A stretch of 64,000 bases of DNA from [Eubacterium] saphenum (GTDB lineage: Bacteria; Bacillota; Clostridia; Peptostreptococcales; Anaerovoracaceae), in NCBI GenBank assembly GCA_004555725.1, contig SFHC01000003.1, positions 100,977-164,976 of the forward strand, read 5' to 3'. Below, piece after piece: positions 27,071-36,533 of the stretch; position 1 is the first letter of the stretch, and the number at the start of each line of letters is the position of its first letter. The notes beneath the pieces were generated by a model, which saw only the letters and a program-made list of their open reading frames with translations, searched no databases and had not been told where the DNA came from. The translations under genes were made by a program, and so were the position numbers.

Positions 27071-30000
27071 ATGGGAGAGATAAGGAAGTTTAAGAGGGTC
27101 CTGGTTGCAAACCGAGGCGAGATTGCGATCCGTGTCATTCGTGCTTGTAAAGAGCTCGGAATCCGTACGGTTGCGATCTATTCGGAGGAGGACAGAGATG
27201 CCCTGTTCCGCACCAAGGCGGATGAGGCGTATCAGATTGGAAAGGGCAAGGCTCCGGTCGACGCTTACCTGGGAATTGATGAGATCATTTCTCTGGCAAA
27301 GGCAAAGGGTGTAGATGCGATTCACCCAGGATACGGTTTTCTGGCTGAGAACCCGGAGTTTCCGGATGCGTGCGAGAAGGCGGGAATTGAGTTTATCGGA
27401 CCGACAAGCGCAATGATGAACGCGCTGGGCGATAAGATTCAGTCCAAGATTGTAGCCTCCGAGGTCAATGTCCAGGCCATTCCTGGTGTGGAGAAAGCCA
27501 TTGAGACTGAGGATGAGGCTGCAGAAGTCGCAGATAAGATCGGATATCCGATCATGCTGAAGGCAGCTGCAGGCGGCGGCGGACGCGGAATGCGTGTCGT
27601 CAGAGGCAGCGAGAACATCAGAAGTGAGTACGCTACGGCAAAGAGAGAAGCGGCCAAGGCGTTCGGAAATGATACCATCTTCATTGAAAAGTATGTAGAG
27701 GATCCAAAGCATATCGAGGTTCAGGTACTTGGAGATAAGGAAGGAAACATCGTTCATCTGTACGAGAGAGACTGTTCTGTTCAGAGACGTCACCAGAAGG
27801 TTATCGAGTTTACACCTTCTCTGGTTCTGACGGATGAGCAGAGAGAATCCCTGTGTAATGATGCGCTGAAGATTGCACGCGCTGTAAACTACAGAAGTGC
27901 CGGAACAGTTGAGTTCCTGTTCGATAAGCATGGAAATCATTATTTCATCGAGATGAACCCGAGAATTCAGGTAGAGCACACGGTAACCGAGCTGACTACA
28001 GGCATCGATATCGTGCAGGCGCAGATCCTGATTGCAGAGGGATATACACTGGATTCGCCGGAGATCGGCATTCACAGTCAGAAGGAAATTCACCAGAACG
28101 GCTATGCGATCCAGTGCCGTGTAACCACGGAGGACCCGGCAAGCGGATTTGCTCCGGATACCGGCACAATCGAGCAGTACAGATCTGCATCCGGATTCGG
28201 AATTCGTCTGGACGGCGGAAACGGATTTACCGGTTCTGTCGTAAGTCCGTACTACGATTCTCTGCTGGTTAAAGTTACCGCATACTCCAGAACGTTTGAG
28301 GATACCTGCCGCAAGGCAATCCGCGCTCTGAACGAGACAGAGATCAAGGGCGTAAAGACGAACAAGGGTTTCCTGCTGAACGTGCTGAATCACCCGACAT
28401 TCCGTGAAGGAAAGTGCGACACCGGATTTATCGCAAACAATCCGGAGCTGCTGCAGATCGAGCCGGTTGATGACCGCGAGGGCAAGGTTCTGCGTTTCCT
28501 CGGAAACAAGATCGTCAACGAGACCAAGGGACATAAGCCGCAGTTCAACGTACCGGTATTCCCGCGCATTCCTAAGACAGAGATCAATACCCTGTCCGGA
28601 ACCAAGCAGATGCTGGATAAGAACGGTCCGGAATATGTTTCCAAGTGGGCATACGATCAGAAGAAACTGCTGATCACCGATACAACCATGAGAGACGCGC
28701 AGCAGTCCCTGATGGCAACTAGAATGAGAACACGCGACATGGAGAAGATCGCGCCGGCTTACGCCAAGTATGCCAAGGACTTCTTCTCTCTGGAGATGTG
28801 GGGCGGAGCGACATTCGACACATCCTATCGTTTCCTGAAGGAATCACCGTGGGAAAGACTGGATACTCTGCGTGAGAAGATTCCGGATGTCCTGTTCCAG
28901 ATGCTGATCAGAGGCGCGAATGCTGTAGGATATAAGAACTATCCGGATAACGTCATCCGTGAATTCGTAAAACAGTCCGCAAAGAGCGGAATTGACGTAT
29001 TCCGTATCTTTGACTCTCTGAACTGGATCCCGGGCATGGAAGTTGCTCTGGACGAGGTTCTGAACCAGGGCAAGATCGCTGAGGCAACAATGTGCTACAC
29101 CGGCGATATCCTCGATACCAACAGAGACAAGTACACGCTGGATTACTACGTCAATATGGCGAAGGAACTCGAGAAGAGAGGAACGCACATCCTGGGCATC
29201 AAGGACATGAGTTCACTGCTGAAGCCGATGGCTGCACGCAAGCTGATCCGCGCCCTGAAACAGGAGATCGGCATTCCAATTCATCTGCACACGCACGATA
29301 CAAGCGGAAACGGCGTAGCTACCGTACTGATGGCTGCACAGGCAGGATGCGACATCGTAGACTGCGCGTTCAACAGCATGTCCGGACTGACTTCACAGCC
29401 GGCTCTGAACACCATCGTTGCTGCGCTGGAGAACTCCGACAGAGATACAGAGATCGATGCAGACGGACTGCAGGCAATTTCCGATTACTGGGCAGATGTA
29501 CGTCCGGTATACAAGGAGTTTGAATCCGGACTGCAGGCTGCATCCGCAGAAATCTACAAGTATGAGATCCCTGGCGGACAGTACTCCAACCTCAAGCCGC
29601 AGGTTGAGAGCTTTGGCCTTGGCCATAAGTTCACCGAGGTTAAGGAAATGTACAGAAAGGTCAACCAGATGCTGGGCGACATTGTAAAGGTTACCCCATC
29701 CTCCAAGGCGGTTGGCGATATGGCGATCTTTATGGTCCAGAACGATCTGACTCCGGAGAACATCCTGGAGAAAGGAAAGGGCATGGACTTCCCAGATTCC
29801 ATCGTATCCTTCTTTGAGGGCATGATGGGTCAGCCGGAAGGCGGTTTCAATAAGGAACTGCAGAAGGTTGTCCTGAAGGATAAGAAGCCGATTACATGCA
29901 GACCGGGTGAGCTCCTGCCGCCGGAAGACTTTGACTATATCAAGGCCGGACTGCAGAAGTACTTTGATCTGGAAGGAACAGACAGAGAGATTATTTCCTA

Positions 30001-30517
30001 CGCGATGTATCCGAAGGTCTTTGAAGATTACCAGAAGAGCCTCAAGAAGGACGGAAACTTCCGCAGAATGGGTTCCGACATTTTCTTCCACGGTCTGGCT
30101 GTCGGCGAGACCTGTGAAGTTGACATTGCAGAAGGTAAGACTCTGGTCATCACGCTGGATGAAGTTCGCGATGTCGATCCGGAAGGATACCGCGATGTCG
30201 TATTCCGCTGCAACGGAAATACCAGAGTGATCCGTGTAAAGGATAAGTCTGTTGAGACTTCTGCCTCTGCAGCGGCAACACGCTACGCGGAAGAAGGCGA
30301 TCCGAATGAGATCGGTGCGAACATTCCTGGAAACATCGTCAAGGTTCTGGTCAAGGCCGGCGACGAGGTTAAGGAGGGCGATCCGATCGCAGTCATCGAA
30401 GCGATGAAGATGGAGACAAACATCATCTCTACTGCAACAGGAACGATTCAGGAGATCTGTGTCAAGGAAGGACAGGCAGTTAAGTCTAACGAGCTGATTG
30501 CTGTCATCACAGCATAA
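27071..30517 (+). CDS. pyc: Pyruvate carboxylase
   Basis: The 1148-residue single-chain enzyme adds bicarbonate to pyruvate to give oxaloacetate, using ATP and biotin. The N-terminal biotin carboxylase (about 1-450) shows VANRGEIAIRVIRAC, the glycine-rich GGGGRGMR and EMNPRIQVEHTVTE. The carboxyltransferase barrel begins at TDTTMRDAQQSLMATRMRT. The biotinyl domain ends the protein with the EAMKMET biotin site. ATG 27071 follows GGGAG by seven bases. It feeds oxaloacetate to aspartate and to malate/fumarate, consistent with nearby fumC and argH. Confidence 0.97.
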   Translation: MGEIRKFKRVLVANRGEIAIRVIRACKELGIRTVAIYSEEDRDALFRTKADEAYQIGKGKAPVDAYLGIDEIISLAKAKGVDAIHPGYGFLAENPEFPDACEKAGIEFIGPTSAMMNALGDKIQSKIVASEVNVQAIPGVEKAIETEDEAAEVADKIGYPIMLKAAAGGGGRGMRVVRGSENIRSEYATAKREAAKAFGNDTIFIEKYVEDPKHIEVQVLGDKEGNIVHLYERDCSVQRRHQKVIEFTPSLVLTDEQRESLCNDALKIARAVNYRSAGTVEFLFDKHGNHYFIEMNPRIQVEHTVTELTTGIDIVQAQILIAEGYTLDSPEIGIHSQKEIHQNGYAIQCRVTTEDPASGFAPDTGTIEQYRSASGFGIRLDGGNGFTGSVVSPYYDSLLVKVTAYSRTFEDTCRKAIRALNETEIKGVKTNKGFLLNVLNHPTFREGKCDTGFIANNPELLQIEPVDDREGKVLRFLGNKIVNETKGHKPQFNVPVFPRIPKTEINTLSGTKQMLDKNGPEYVSKWAYDQKKLLITDTTMRDAQQSLMATRMRTRDMEKIAPAYAKYAKDFFSLEMWGGATFDTSYRFLKESPWERLDTLREKIPDVLFQMLIRGANAVGYKNYPDNVIREFVKQSAKSGIDVFRIFDSLNWIPGMEVALDEVLNQGKIAEATMCYTGDILDTNRDKYTLDYYVNMAKELEKRGTHILGIKDMSSLLKPMAARKLIRALKQEIGIPIHLHTHDTSGNGVATVLMAAQAGCDIVDCAFNSMSGLTSQPALNTIVAALENSDRDTEIDADGLQAISDYWADVRPVYKEFESGLQAASAEIYKYEIPGGQYSNLKPQVESFGLGHKFTEVKEMYRKVNQMLGDIVKVTPSSKAVGDMAIFMVQNDLTPENILEKGKGMDFPDSIVSFFEGMMGQPEGGFNKELQKVVLKDKKPITCRPGELLPPEDFDYIKAGLQKYFDLEGTDREIISYAMYPKVFEDYQKSLKKDGNFRRMGSDIFFHGLAVGETCEVDIAEGKTLVITLDEVRDVDPEGYRDVVFRCNGNTRVIRVKDKSVETSASAAATRYAEEGDPNEIGANIPGNIVKVLVKAGDEVKEGDPIAVIEAMKMETNIISTATGTIQEICVKEGQAVKSNELIAVITA

Positions 30518-30879
30518 AACAGGTGAAAGCAGAACAGTCGCAGCCTGCTGACAGGCAGAAGAGAATGCGTGTTATGCGTTAACCGTAAGGCTGCCGCGCG
30601 CAGCGAGAGAGTATTCTCGCTGATGCGCGGCGGCTTTTGTTTTTGGTTCAGCGTGTGCTTTCGTATAATGGATAAGGTGAGTGTGAGCAGGAAGGCACCT
30701 GGCCGGTTTGAGATGATATGGGGATGGAAGAGGAATACGCATGGCGCTTTTGCTTTTCCGGTCAGCAGGAACCAGCCTTTGCAGGCAGGGCTCCTGGAAG
30801 CGCATTATTGCAGTGGACACGAGATTGCGGTAAAATAATCTTGTGTATCCTATTGTGGCAGTAGAAATGGAAGAGAAAA
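30518..30879. other. Intergenic region between pyc and the phosphate transport genes
   Basis: It holds the strong terminator at 30590-30646 and about 230 further bases with no credible gene; a short open frame overlapping the terminator is not supported by a ribosome site or composition. Confidence 0.6.
30590..30646 (+). terminator. Strong intrinsic terminator after pyc
   Basis: GCTGCCGCGCGCAGCGAGA pairs with TCTCGCTGATGCGCGGCGGC over a long GC-rich stem with small internal mismatches, followed by TTTTGTTTTT. Confidence 0.9.
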
Positions 30880-31494
30880 ATGAAAAGAAGAAAGAATCAG
30901 CTCCTGGAGGGATTGCTGGAGATTGCAGAAAATCTTCAGGCAAGCGGAGCATATTTCAGCGATTTTGAAATTACGGGCCAGGAAAGCCTGGAGACATTCT
31001 CGAACAATATGAAAGATTTGGAAAGCAAAGGCGACAACATCGTCCATGAAGTTATGGTCGAACTGAACAGAAGTCTGATTACGCCGCTGGACCAGGAAGA
31101 TATTCTGGCGCTGGCGGAGGCTCTGGATTCCGTTCTGGACTGCATGGAAGAGGGGTCGGCTTTTTTCTATATGTATAACTATATTCACATGGATAAGTAT
31201 GTGGAGGCCTTCCGACGTCACATCAAGCAGTGCACGGCAGAAATCTGTCCTTGCATTCGCCATTTGTCTGAACGCAGCCTGGTTCAGATCAAGAAGCACA
31301 CGATCAAGATCAAAACGATTGAGGAAGAGTGCGACACCATTGAGCGCGAAGCGATCCATGCTTTATTTCAGACAGAGAAAGATCCGATCCGCCTGATCAA
31401 GTACAAGGATCTCTACCATATTCTGGAAAGCGTCGTGGATTCCTGTCAGCATGTCGCCAAGGAACTGGATTCGATTGTGATGAAGAACGCATAG
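30880..31494 (+). CDS. DUF47 (PhoU-like) protein paired with a phosphate transporter
   Basis: The 204-residue all-helical protein belongs to the DUF47/TIGR00153 group related to PhoU. Its acidic helices contain the E/D-rich patterns (DLESKGDNIVHEV and EEECDTIEREA-like) that bind metal in this family. It probably regulates the PiT permease encoded 13 bases downstream. Confidence 0.9.
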   Translation: MKRRKNQLLEGLLEIAENLQASGAYFSDFEITGQESLETFSNNMKDLESKGDNIVHEVMVELNRSLITPLDQEDILALAEALDSVLDCMEEGSAFFYMYNYIHMDKYVEAFRRHIKQCTAEICPCIRHLSERSLVQIKKHTIKIKTIEEECDTIEREAIHALFQTEKDPIRLIKYKDLYHILESVVDSCQHVAKELDSIVMKNA

Positions 31495-31507
31495 GAGCAT
31501 AAAGTAA

Positions 31508-32494
31508 ATGATTCAACTGTATTTAATTATTGCGCTGGCTCTGCTGTTTGACTTTATCAATGGATTCCATGACACAGCCAACGCCATTGCGACCGCAGTG
31601 TCCACGCGCGCGATTCGTCTGCGCTACGCGATTTTCATGGCCGCGTGCATGAATTTTATCGGCGCGATTCTGTTCACCGGCGTTGCAGAAACCATCGCGA
31701 CCGGCGTGGTCGATTTGAATCAGGTGAAAGAAGGGCCGCTGGTCATGATTGTCGCGCTGCTGTCCGCCGTGTTATGGAACCTCGCTACCTGGTATCTGGG
31801 AATTCCGAGCAGCTCCTCGCACGCGCTGATCGGTTCGCTTGCCGGGGCTGCGCTGGCAGATGCCGGGGTTCACGCTGTCAATTTTCATGGCTTTGTCACG
31901 ATCTTCATTTCTCTGATCGCGTCGCCGCTGATTGCGTTCTGCGTCGGTTATCTGCTGTTCACACTGATCAAGGTTACCGTGCGGACCATCAGCATTTACC
32001 GCGCGAATTATGCACTTCGCCGTGTCCAGATCTTCACGGCGGCTCTGCAGGCTTTCTCGCACGGTTCCAACGACGCCCAGAAATCCATGGGTGTCATCAC
32101 CATGGCGCTTGTATCCTTTGGCGTAGAGCATCAGATGGTCGTTCCGCACTGGGTTCAGATTGCCTGCGCTACAGCAATGACGCTCGGAACCTCTGTCGGA
32201 GGCTGGCGAATCATCCGGACCGTCGGCACACAGATCATGAAACTGAAACCGATTAACGGTGTTGCGGCAGACATTTCTTCATCCCTGATCATTCAGATTG
32301 CCACACATCTGGATCTGCCGGTCAGCACGACACAGGTCATTTCCTCGTCCATCATGGGTGTCGGTGCATCTGTCAGAAAGAAGGGAGTAAAATGGGGAAC
32401 CGCCGTAAAGATGTTCGCATCCTGGTTCATCACCGTTCCCGTCACAATTCTTGTCGCATTCCTGCTGTTCCATATTGTGCATATTTTTGCGTGA
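31508..32494 (+). CDS. PiT-family inorganic phosphate permease
   Basis: The 328-residue membrane protein carries the two inverted PiT repeats: DFINGFHDTANAIATAVSTRA at the N-terminus and FSHGSNDAQKSMGVITMAL in the second half. It takes up phosphate, usually with a cation. The gene follows the DUF47 gene in a two-gene operon typical of this family. Length is at the short end of normal. Confidence 0.94.
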   Translation: MIQLYLIIALALLFDFINGFHDTANAIATAVSTRAIRLRYAIFMAACMNFIGAILFTGVAETIATGVVDLNQVKEGPLVMIVALLSAVLWNLATWYLGIPSSSSHALIGSLAGAALADAGVHAVNFHGFVTIFISLIASPLIAFCVGYLLFTLIKVTVRTISIYRANYALRRVQIFTAALQAFSHGSNDAQKSMGVITMALVSFGVEHQMVVPHWVQIACATAMTLGTSVGGWRIIRTVGTQIMKLKPINGVAADISSSLIIQIATHLDLPVSTTQVISSSIMGVGASVRKKGVKWGTAVKMFASWFITVPVTILVAFLLFHIVHIFA

Positions 32495-32698
32495 CCTCAG
32501 GGACAAAAGAGAAACGGGCAAGAGGCTTACTGAAGTATAGCGTTCTGTACACCGAAGAATAAAAAGTCTGTTATAATAAATAATATCTGCGGCAGGCGCT
32601 GATGGATGAGCACGCGTACAATAGCGTATGCTCATGCAGCTGCTGCCGGATGCTGTGGAGAGAAAAATCAGATCGTGGAGAAATAAGGAGTAGAGGGT

Positions 32699-33967
32699 AT
32701 GATTACCGCTGATGAAATCCGCAGATATGCGGAACAATACGATTGTTTCTATTTATATGAAGAAAAAGTTCTCCTGGACCGGATTGGCACTCTGGTTCGC
32801 GAGTTTCCGTATACGCATTTTCTGTATTCACTGAAAGCGAATGACAATCAGGCTGTAACAGCGACTATCCTGCGCCACGGATTCGGCGCAGACTGCGCGA
32901 GTCCGGCTGAAGTTCAGCGTGCAGAAGTATATGGCGTGCCAAAGGAAGAGATTCACTACTGCGCGCCGGGCAAGACAGACCGCTGCATCCGTGAAACGCT
33001 GAACCGGTGCATTCTGATCGCGGACAGTGTCGGAGAGGTAGAGCGGATTTCTCGCATTGCAAAGGAAGTGGGCGTCAAGGCCATGCTCGGACTGCGCATC
33101 GACCCGGATTATAATTACGATGAAGAAAACGAGAACGCAGAGCCGCATAAGCTCGGCATTGAATACGCACAGGTCAAGGAGCATCTGAAGGAATGGATGG
33201 CAGATCCGAATCTTGATCTGCTTGGCATTCACGTTCATCTGCACAGCCAGGAGCTGGACTGGGCCAGACTGGACGCGTATCACGATGCAGTTCTGAACGT
33301 CGCGGATGAACTGATTGAGGAATATGATTACCCGATGAGTTTTGTGAACGTCGGATCCGGTATTGGCATTGCGTATTCCAGAAGGGATGAGCCGTGTGAC
33401 GTAGAGGCCCTCGGCGCATCGCTGACAGAGAAATGGAAAGAATTCCGCCAGCGTCATCCGGATGTCGAACTCATGATGGAAACCGGACGCTACATCACCG
33501 GAAAGAGCGGACTGTATGTCACCAAGGTCATTGACCGTAAGACATCGCGCGGCAAGAACTATATTATTCTGGCCGGTACGCTGAACGGATTTGTCCGTCC
33601 GGTGCTGTCCCGCATCATCACACAGTATGCGGGTGAGTACTGCGACCGTCCGGCAGAACCGTTCTTCACCAAGACAGATGCCTATCCGCTCTGGTGTGTT
33701 TCCGGAGACGGCAGAAAAATTGAGGAGCGGGAGACGGTGACCATGGCCGGAAACCTCTGCACTGCCAATGATATGATTGCGGAAGACATCAACTTCAGAA
33801 AACTGGTTCCGGGAGACCTGGTAGTCGTGAGAAATGCCGGCGCGTATGCGTCCGTCGTATCCCCGATGCAGTTCTGCGCGCTTCCTAGACCGGCGCAGAT
33901 CATGATCCGCGAGGATGACCAGAGAGCGCTGATGGAGGCAAAGGAGAAATACGCGTATACACTGTAG
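32699..33967 (+). CDS. PLP-dependent decarboxylase, DAP/ornithine decarboxylase fold
   Basis: The 422-residue protein has the alanine-racemase-like barrel of group IV decarboxylases: the PLP lysine in YSLKAND near residue 48, the HVHLHSQ His region, the phosphate-binding VGSGIG and the C-terminal beta domain with LVVVRNAGAYASVVSPMQF. In LysA the corresponding late motif is usually GAYGFSMAS or similar. The protein could be diaminopimelate decarboxylase, carboxynorspermidine decarboxylase, or a BtrK-like acyl-carrier-protein type enzyme. It stands alone with no pathway neighbour, so the substrate is left open. GGAGTAGAGGG precedes the ATG. Confidence 0.8.
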   Translation: MITADEIRRYAEQYDCFYLYEEKVLLDRIGTLVREFPYTHFLYSLKANDNQAVTATILRHGFGADCASPAEVQRAEVYGVPKEEIHYCAPGKTDRCIRETLNRCILIADSVGEVERISRIAKEVGVKAMLGLRIDPDYNYDEENENAEPHKLGIEYAQVKEHLKEWMADPNLDLLGIHVHLHSQELDWARLDAYHDAVLNVADELIEEYDYPMSFVNVGSGIGIAYSRRDEPCDVEALGASLTEKWKEFRQRHPDVELMMETGRYITGKSGLYVTKVIDRKTSRGKNYIILAGTLNGFVRPVLSRIITQYAGEYCDRPAEPFFTKTDAYPLWCVSGDGRKIEERETVTMAGNLCTANDMIAEDINFRKLVPGDLVVVRNAGAYASVVSPMQFCALPRPAQIMIREDDQRALMEAKEKYAYTL

Positions 33968-34006
33968 CCACATGTACGGATATAAATCGCAAAACAGAAT
34001 CTGAAA

Positions 34007-34082
34007 TGTTAAGTAAAAATACTTGACACAAGAGGCAGCTTGTATTAAACTAATCCAGTATGTTAAGTGAAAGAACTTGACA
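34007..34082 (+). promoter_or_regulatory. ylxM-ffh promoter with duplicated dyad
   Basis: TTGACA (34023-34028) and TAAACT (34046-34051) are 17 bases apart and form the promoter. The 22-base word around the -35 (TGTTAAGTAAAAATACTTGACA, 34007-34028) recurs with few changes at 34061-34082, 54 bases later. Each copy contains an inverted repeat, AAGT with ACTT. The second copy ends two bases before the ribosome site and may be an alternative promoter or an operator. Confidence 0.6.
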
Positions 34083-34096
34083 GAGGAGGAGACACA

Positions 34097-34471
34097 GTGA
34101 ATCAGATTGCAGAAGAAAGCCTTCTGTTTGATTTCTACGGATCTCTTCTGACGGATAAAAAACAGAAGGTCATGCGCCTGTATCATGAGGAGAATATGTC
34201 ACTCTCTGAAATCGCGGAAGACTGCGGAATTTCCAGAGCGGCGGTATATGATTCGCTGAAAAAGGCCGAAAAACAGCTTCAGGATTATGAAAATAAGCTC
34301 GGGATGGTTGCATCCTATTTTGAACGTCTTGAAACTGTGAAGTCGATCAGACAGGATCTTCAGGAGTTGAAAGACAAGCTGCCGGATCTTTTTTTGGACA
34401 CTGATCAAGACGCCGTTCAGCTGATGAACGATATGGAAGCGCGTCTCTTACAGATGTCAGAAGAGATCTAA
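34097..34471 (+). CDS. ylxM: SRP-associated helix-turn-helix protein YlxM
   Basis: The 124-residue protein matches the YlxM/p13 family: FDFYGSLLTDKKQKVMRLYHEENMSLSEIAEDCGISRAAVYDSLKKAEKQL, a sigma-70 region-4-like helix-turn-helix. YlxM binds SRP RNA and stimulates the GTPases in related bacteria. GTG 34097 is the start, six bases after GAGGAGGA. It is next to ffh, the usual arrangement. Confidence 0.93.
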   Translation: MNQIAEESLLFDFYGSLLTDKKQKVMRLYHEENMSLSEIAEDCGISRAAVYDSLKKAEKQLQDYENKLGMVASYFERLETVKSIRQDLQELKDKLPDLFLDTDQDAVQLMNDMEARLLQMSEEI

Positions 34472-34491
34472 GGTGCAGCAGGAGAGAATAT

Positions 34492-35829
34492 ATGGCATTT
34501 GAAAGCTTATCAGATAAGCTCCAGGGAGTGTTTAAGGGCCTGAAAGGAAAGGGCGTTCTGGAGGAGAAGGACATTGATGCCGCTCTGAGAGAAGTTAAAC
34601 TTGCACTCCTGGAGGCAGATGTAAACTTCAAGGTCGTGAAGGAGTTCGTCGCTGATGTAAAAGAAAAGTGCATGGGTGAAGACGTCATGAAAAGTCTGAC
34701 GCCTGCACAGCAGGTCATCAAGATTGTAAATGACAGTCTGGTGGAACTGATGGGCGGTTCGGGCGCCAAGCTGACGTATTCCCCAAGCGGATTTACAACC
34801 ATCATGATGGTCGGCCTTCAGGGAACCGGAAAGACGACGTCCTGCGGAAAGCTTGTAAACTGGCTGAAGCAGAACGGAAAGAAACCGATGCTCGCTGCGT
34901 GCGACGTTTACCGTCCGGCCGCGATCGACCAGCTGGAAGTCGTGGCAAAGGCGGTGAAAGCTCCGGTCTATATCGACCGCGATGAGAAAGATCCGGTTAA
35001 GATCGCACAGAAAGCAAAGGAAGAGGCGGAACTGAAGGGATATAATGTTCTGATCATCGATACGGCCGGCCGTCTTCAGATTGACGACCAGCTGATGGAA
35101 GAGCTCGCGAGAATGAGAAAGGCCGTCAAACCACACCAGATTCTGCTGGTGGTGGACGCGCTGACTGGACAGGACGCGGTAAACGCGGCCAAAGGATTCC
35201 ATGAACAGCTCGGTGTGGACGGCGTCATCATGACCAAGATGGACGGTGACTCCCGCGGCGGAGCAGCGCTGTCTGTCCGCAAGGTTACAGGCTGTCCGAT
35301 TCTGTTCATCGGAACCGGCGAGAAATATGACGCGCTGGAAGTTTTCCATCCGGACCGCATGGCCAGCAGAATCCTGGGCATGGGCGATATGCTGTCGCTG
35401 ATTGAGCACGCAGAGCGCACATATGACGAAGAGCAGGCCGCAAAGCTGGAGAAACATCTCAGAAAGAATCAGTTCACACTGGAAGATTTTCTGGATCAGA
35501 TGGGACAGGTTCGCCGGATGGGAGGCCTGGGAAAGATCATCAGCATGATGCCGGGAATGAGCGGAGCCAATATTTCCGATGACGACATCGATAAGGGTGA
35601 AGCTGAATTCAAGCGCATGGAAGTCATTATTCATTCCATGACGATCGAGGAGAGAAGAGATCCGAACATCCTGAACGCCAGCCGGCGCAAACGAATCGCC
35701 GCGGGAAGCGGAACAACGGTCACGCAGGTAAATAACGTGATCAAGAAATATAACGAGACCAAGAAAATGGTCAAGAAAGTGATGAAACCGGGCGGGATGA
35801 AGAAAAGCGGTCTGCGAGGCCTGTTTTAA
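34492..35829 (+). CDS. ffh: Signal recognition particle GTPase
   Basis: The 445-residue protein guides nascent membrane and secreted proteins to the translocon. The NG domain shows GLQGTGKTTSCGKL, DTAGRLQID and TKMDGDSRGGAALS. The methionine-rich M domain (QMGQVRRMGGLGKIISMMPG onward) binds 4.5S RNA and the signal peptide. The operon runs ylxM-ffh-rpsP. Confidence 0.97.
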   Translation: MAFESLSDKLQGVFKGLKGKGVLEEKDIDAALREVKLALLEADVNFKVVKEFVADVKEKCMGEDVMKSLTPAQQVIKIVNDSLVELMGGSGAKLTYSPSGFTTIMMVGLQGTGKTTSCGKLVNWLKQNGKKPMLAACDVYRPAAIDQLEVVAKAVKAPVYIDRDEKDPVKIAQKAKEEAELKGYNVLIIDTAGRLQIDDQLMEELARMRKAVKPHQILLVVDALTGQDAVNAAKGFHEQLGVDGVIMTKMDGDSRGGAALSVRKVTGCPILFIGTGEKYDALEVFHPDRMASRILGMGDMLSLIEHAERTYDEEQAAKLEKHLRKNQFTLEDFLDQMGQVRRMGGLGKIISMMPGMSGANISDDDIDKGEAEFKRMEVIIHSMTIEERRDPNILNASRRKRIAAGSGTTVTQVNNVIKKYNETKKMVKKVMKPGGMKKSGLRGLF

Positions 35830-35944
35830 CAGGAAGCCGGGCGCCCGTGATTCCTTGCCCCGTAAAAAATTTGTCTGAATGTCTGAATGCAGAATATCTG
35901 CGGCGGACTTTCAATATAATGTGAAGAAACAGAAGGAGAATACA

Positions 35945-36187
35945 ATGGTTAAGATCAGACTGAAGAGAGTTGGAGCACACAAGAAGCCGTTCTACAGAAT
36001 CGTAGTTGCAGATTCCAGAAACGCAAGAAACGGTAGATTCATCGAGGAGATCGGATACTTCGATCCTATGGTTGAGCCGAACATGGTTTCCATCGACACA
36101 GAAGCTGCTAAGAAGTGGATCGACAATGGCGCACAGGTTACCGACCGTGTAAAGACTCTTCTGAAGAATGCAGGAGTTATTGAGTAA
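35945..36187 (+). CDS. rpsP: Ribosomal protein bS16
   Basis: The 80-residue protein starts MVKIRLKRVGAHKKPFYRIVVADSRNARNGRFIEEIGYFDP, the family's highly conserved beginning. ATG 35945 follows AAGGAG. It belongs to the conserved ffh-rpsP-khpA-rimM-trmD run. Confidence 0.97.
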   Translation: MVKIRLKRVGAHKKPFYRIVVADSRNARNGRFIEEIGYFDPMVEPNMVSIDTEAAKKWIDNGAQVTDRVKTLLKNAGVIE

Positions 36188-36206
36188 AAGCAGGCGGTGA
36201 CGTTCA

Positions 36207-36464
36207 ATGACAGAATTGGTTGAGACGATTGCCAAAGCGCTCGTTGATGACCCGGAAAGTGTCGTCGTTACAGAAGAACGCGGCCGGCAGGGTGAAGTTC
36301 TGCAGCTACAGGTTGCGGGCAGTGATATGGGTAAGGTCATCGGAAAGAAAGGACGCATTGCGCGTGCGCTCAGAACGGTGGTCAAAGCTGCGGCGACAAA
36401 AGAGAATAAAAAAGTCACAGTTGAGATCGTTTCTGAAGATGAACTCGATCAGACAGCTGAATAG
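36207..36464 (+). CDS. khpA: KH-domain RNA-binding protein KhpA
   Basis: The 85-residue protein is one KH domain with the GxxG loop in VIGKKGRIARALR. It binds RNA, usually with its partner KhpB, and is linked to cell division and size in Firmicutes. It lies 19 bases after rpsP. Confidence 0.93.
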   Translation: MTELVETIAKALVDDPESVVVTEERGRQGEVLQLQVAGSDMGKVIGKKGRIARALRTVVKAAATKENKKVTVEIVSEDELDQTAE

Positions 36465-36476
36465 GCAGAATGATAA

Positions 36477-36510
36477 AGAGGCTGCGGCACATCCTTGCGG
36501 CCTCTTTTTT
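36477..36510 (+). terminator. Terminator-like hairpin between khpA and rimM
   Basis: AGAGGCTGC pairs with GCGGCCTCT (one mismatch) and six T follow. It could partly stop transcription inside the ribosomal operon, giving more bS16/KhpA than RimM/TrmD, as known for related operons. Confidence 0.7.
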
Positions 36511-36533
36511 CTGTATATCAGGATAGAATCATT

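Noticed and set aside
26993..28534. 513-codon frame on the minus strand
   Set aside because: It is antisense to the biotin carboxylase part of pyc and is a codon-bias shadow.
32495..32698. Promoter with TATAAT at 32572 before the PLP decarboxylase gene
   Set aside because: The -10 is good but no -35 at proper distance is visible, so it is not listed as a feature.
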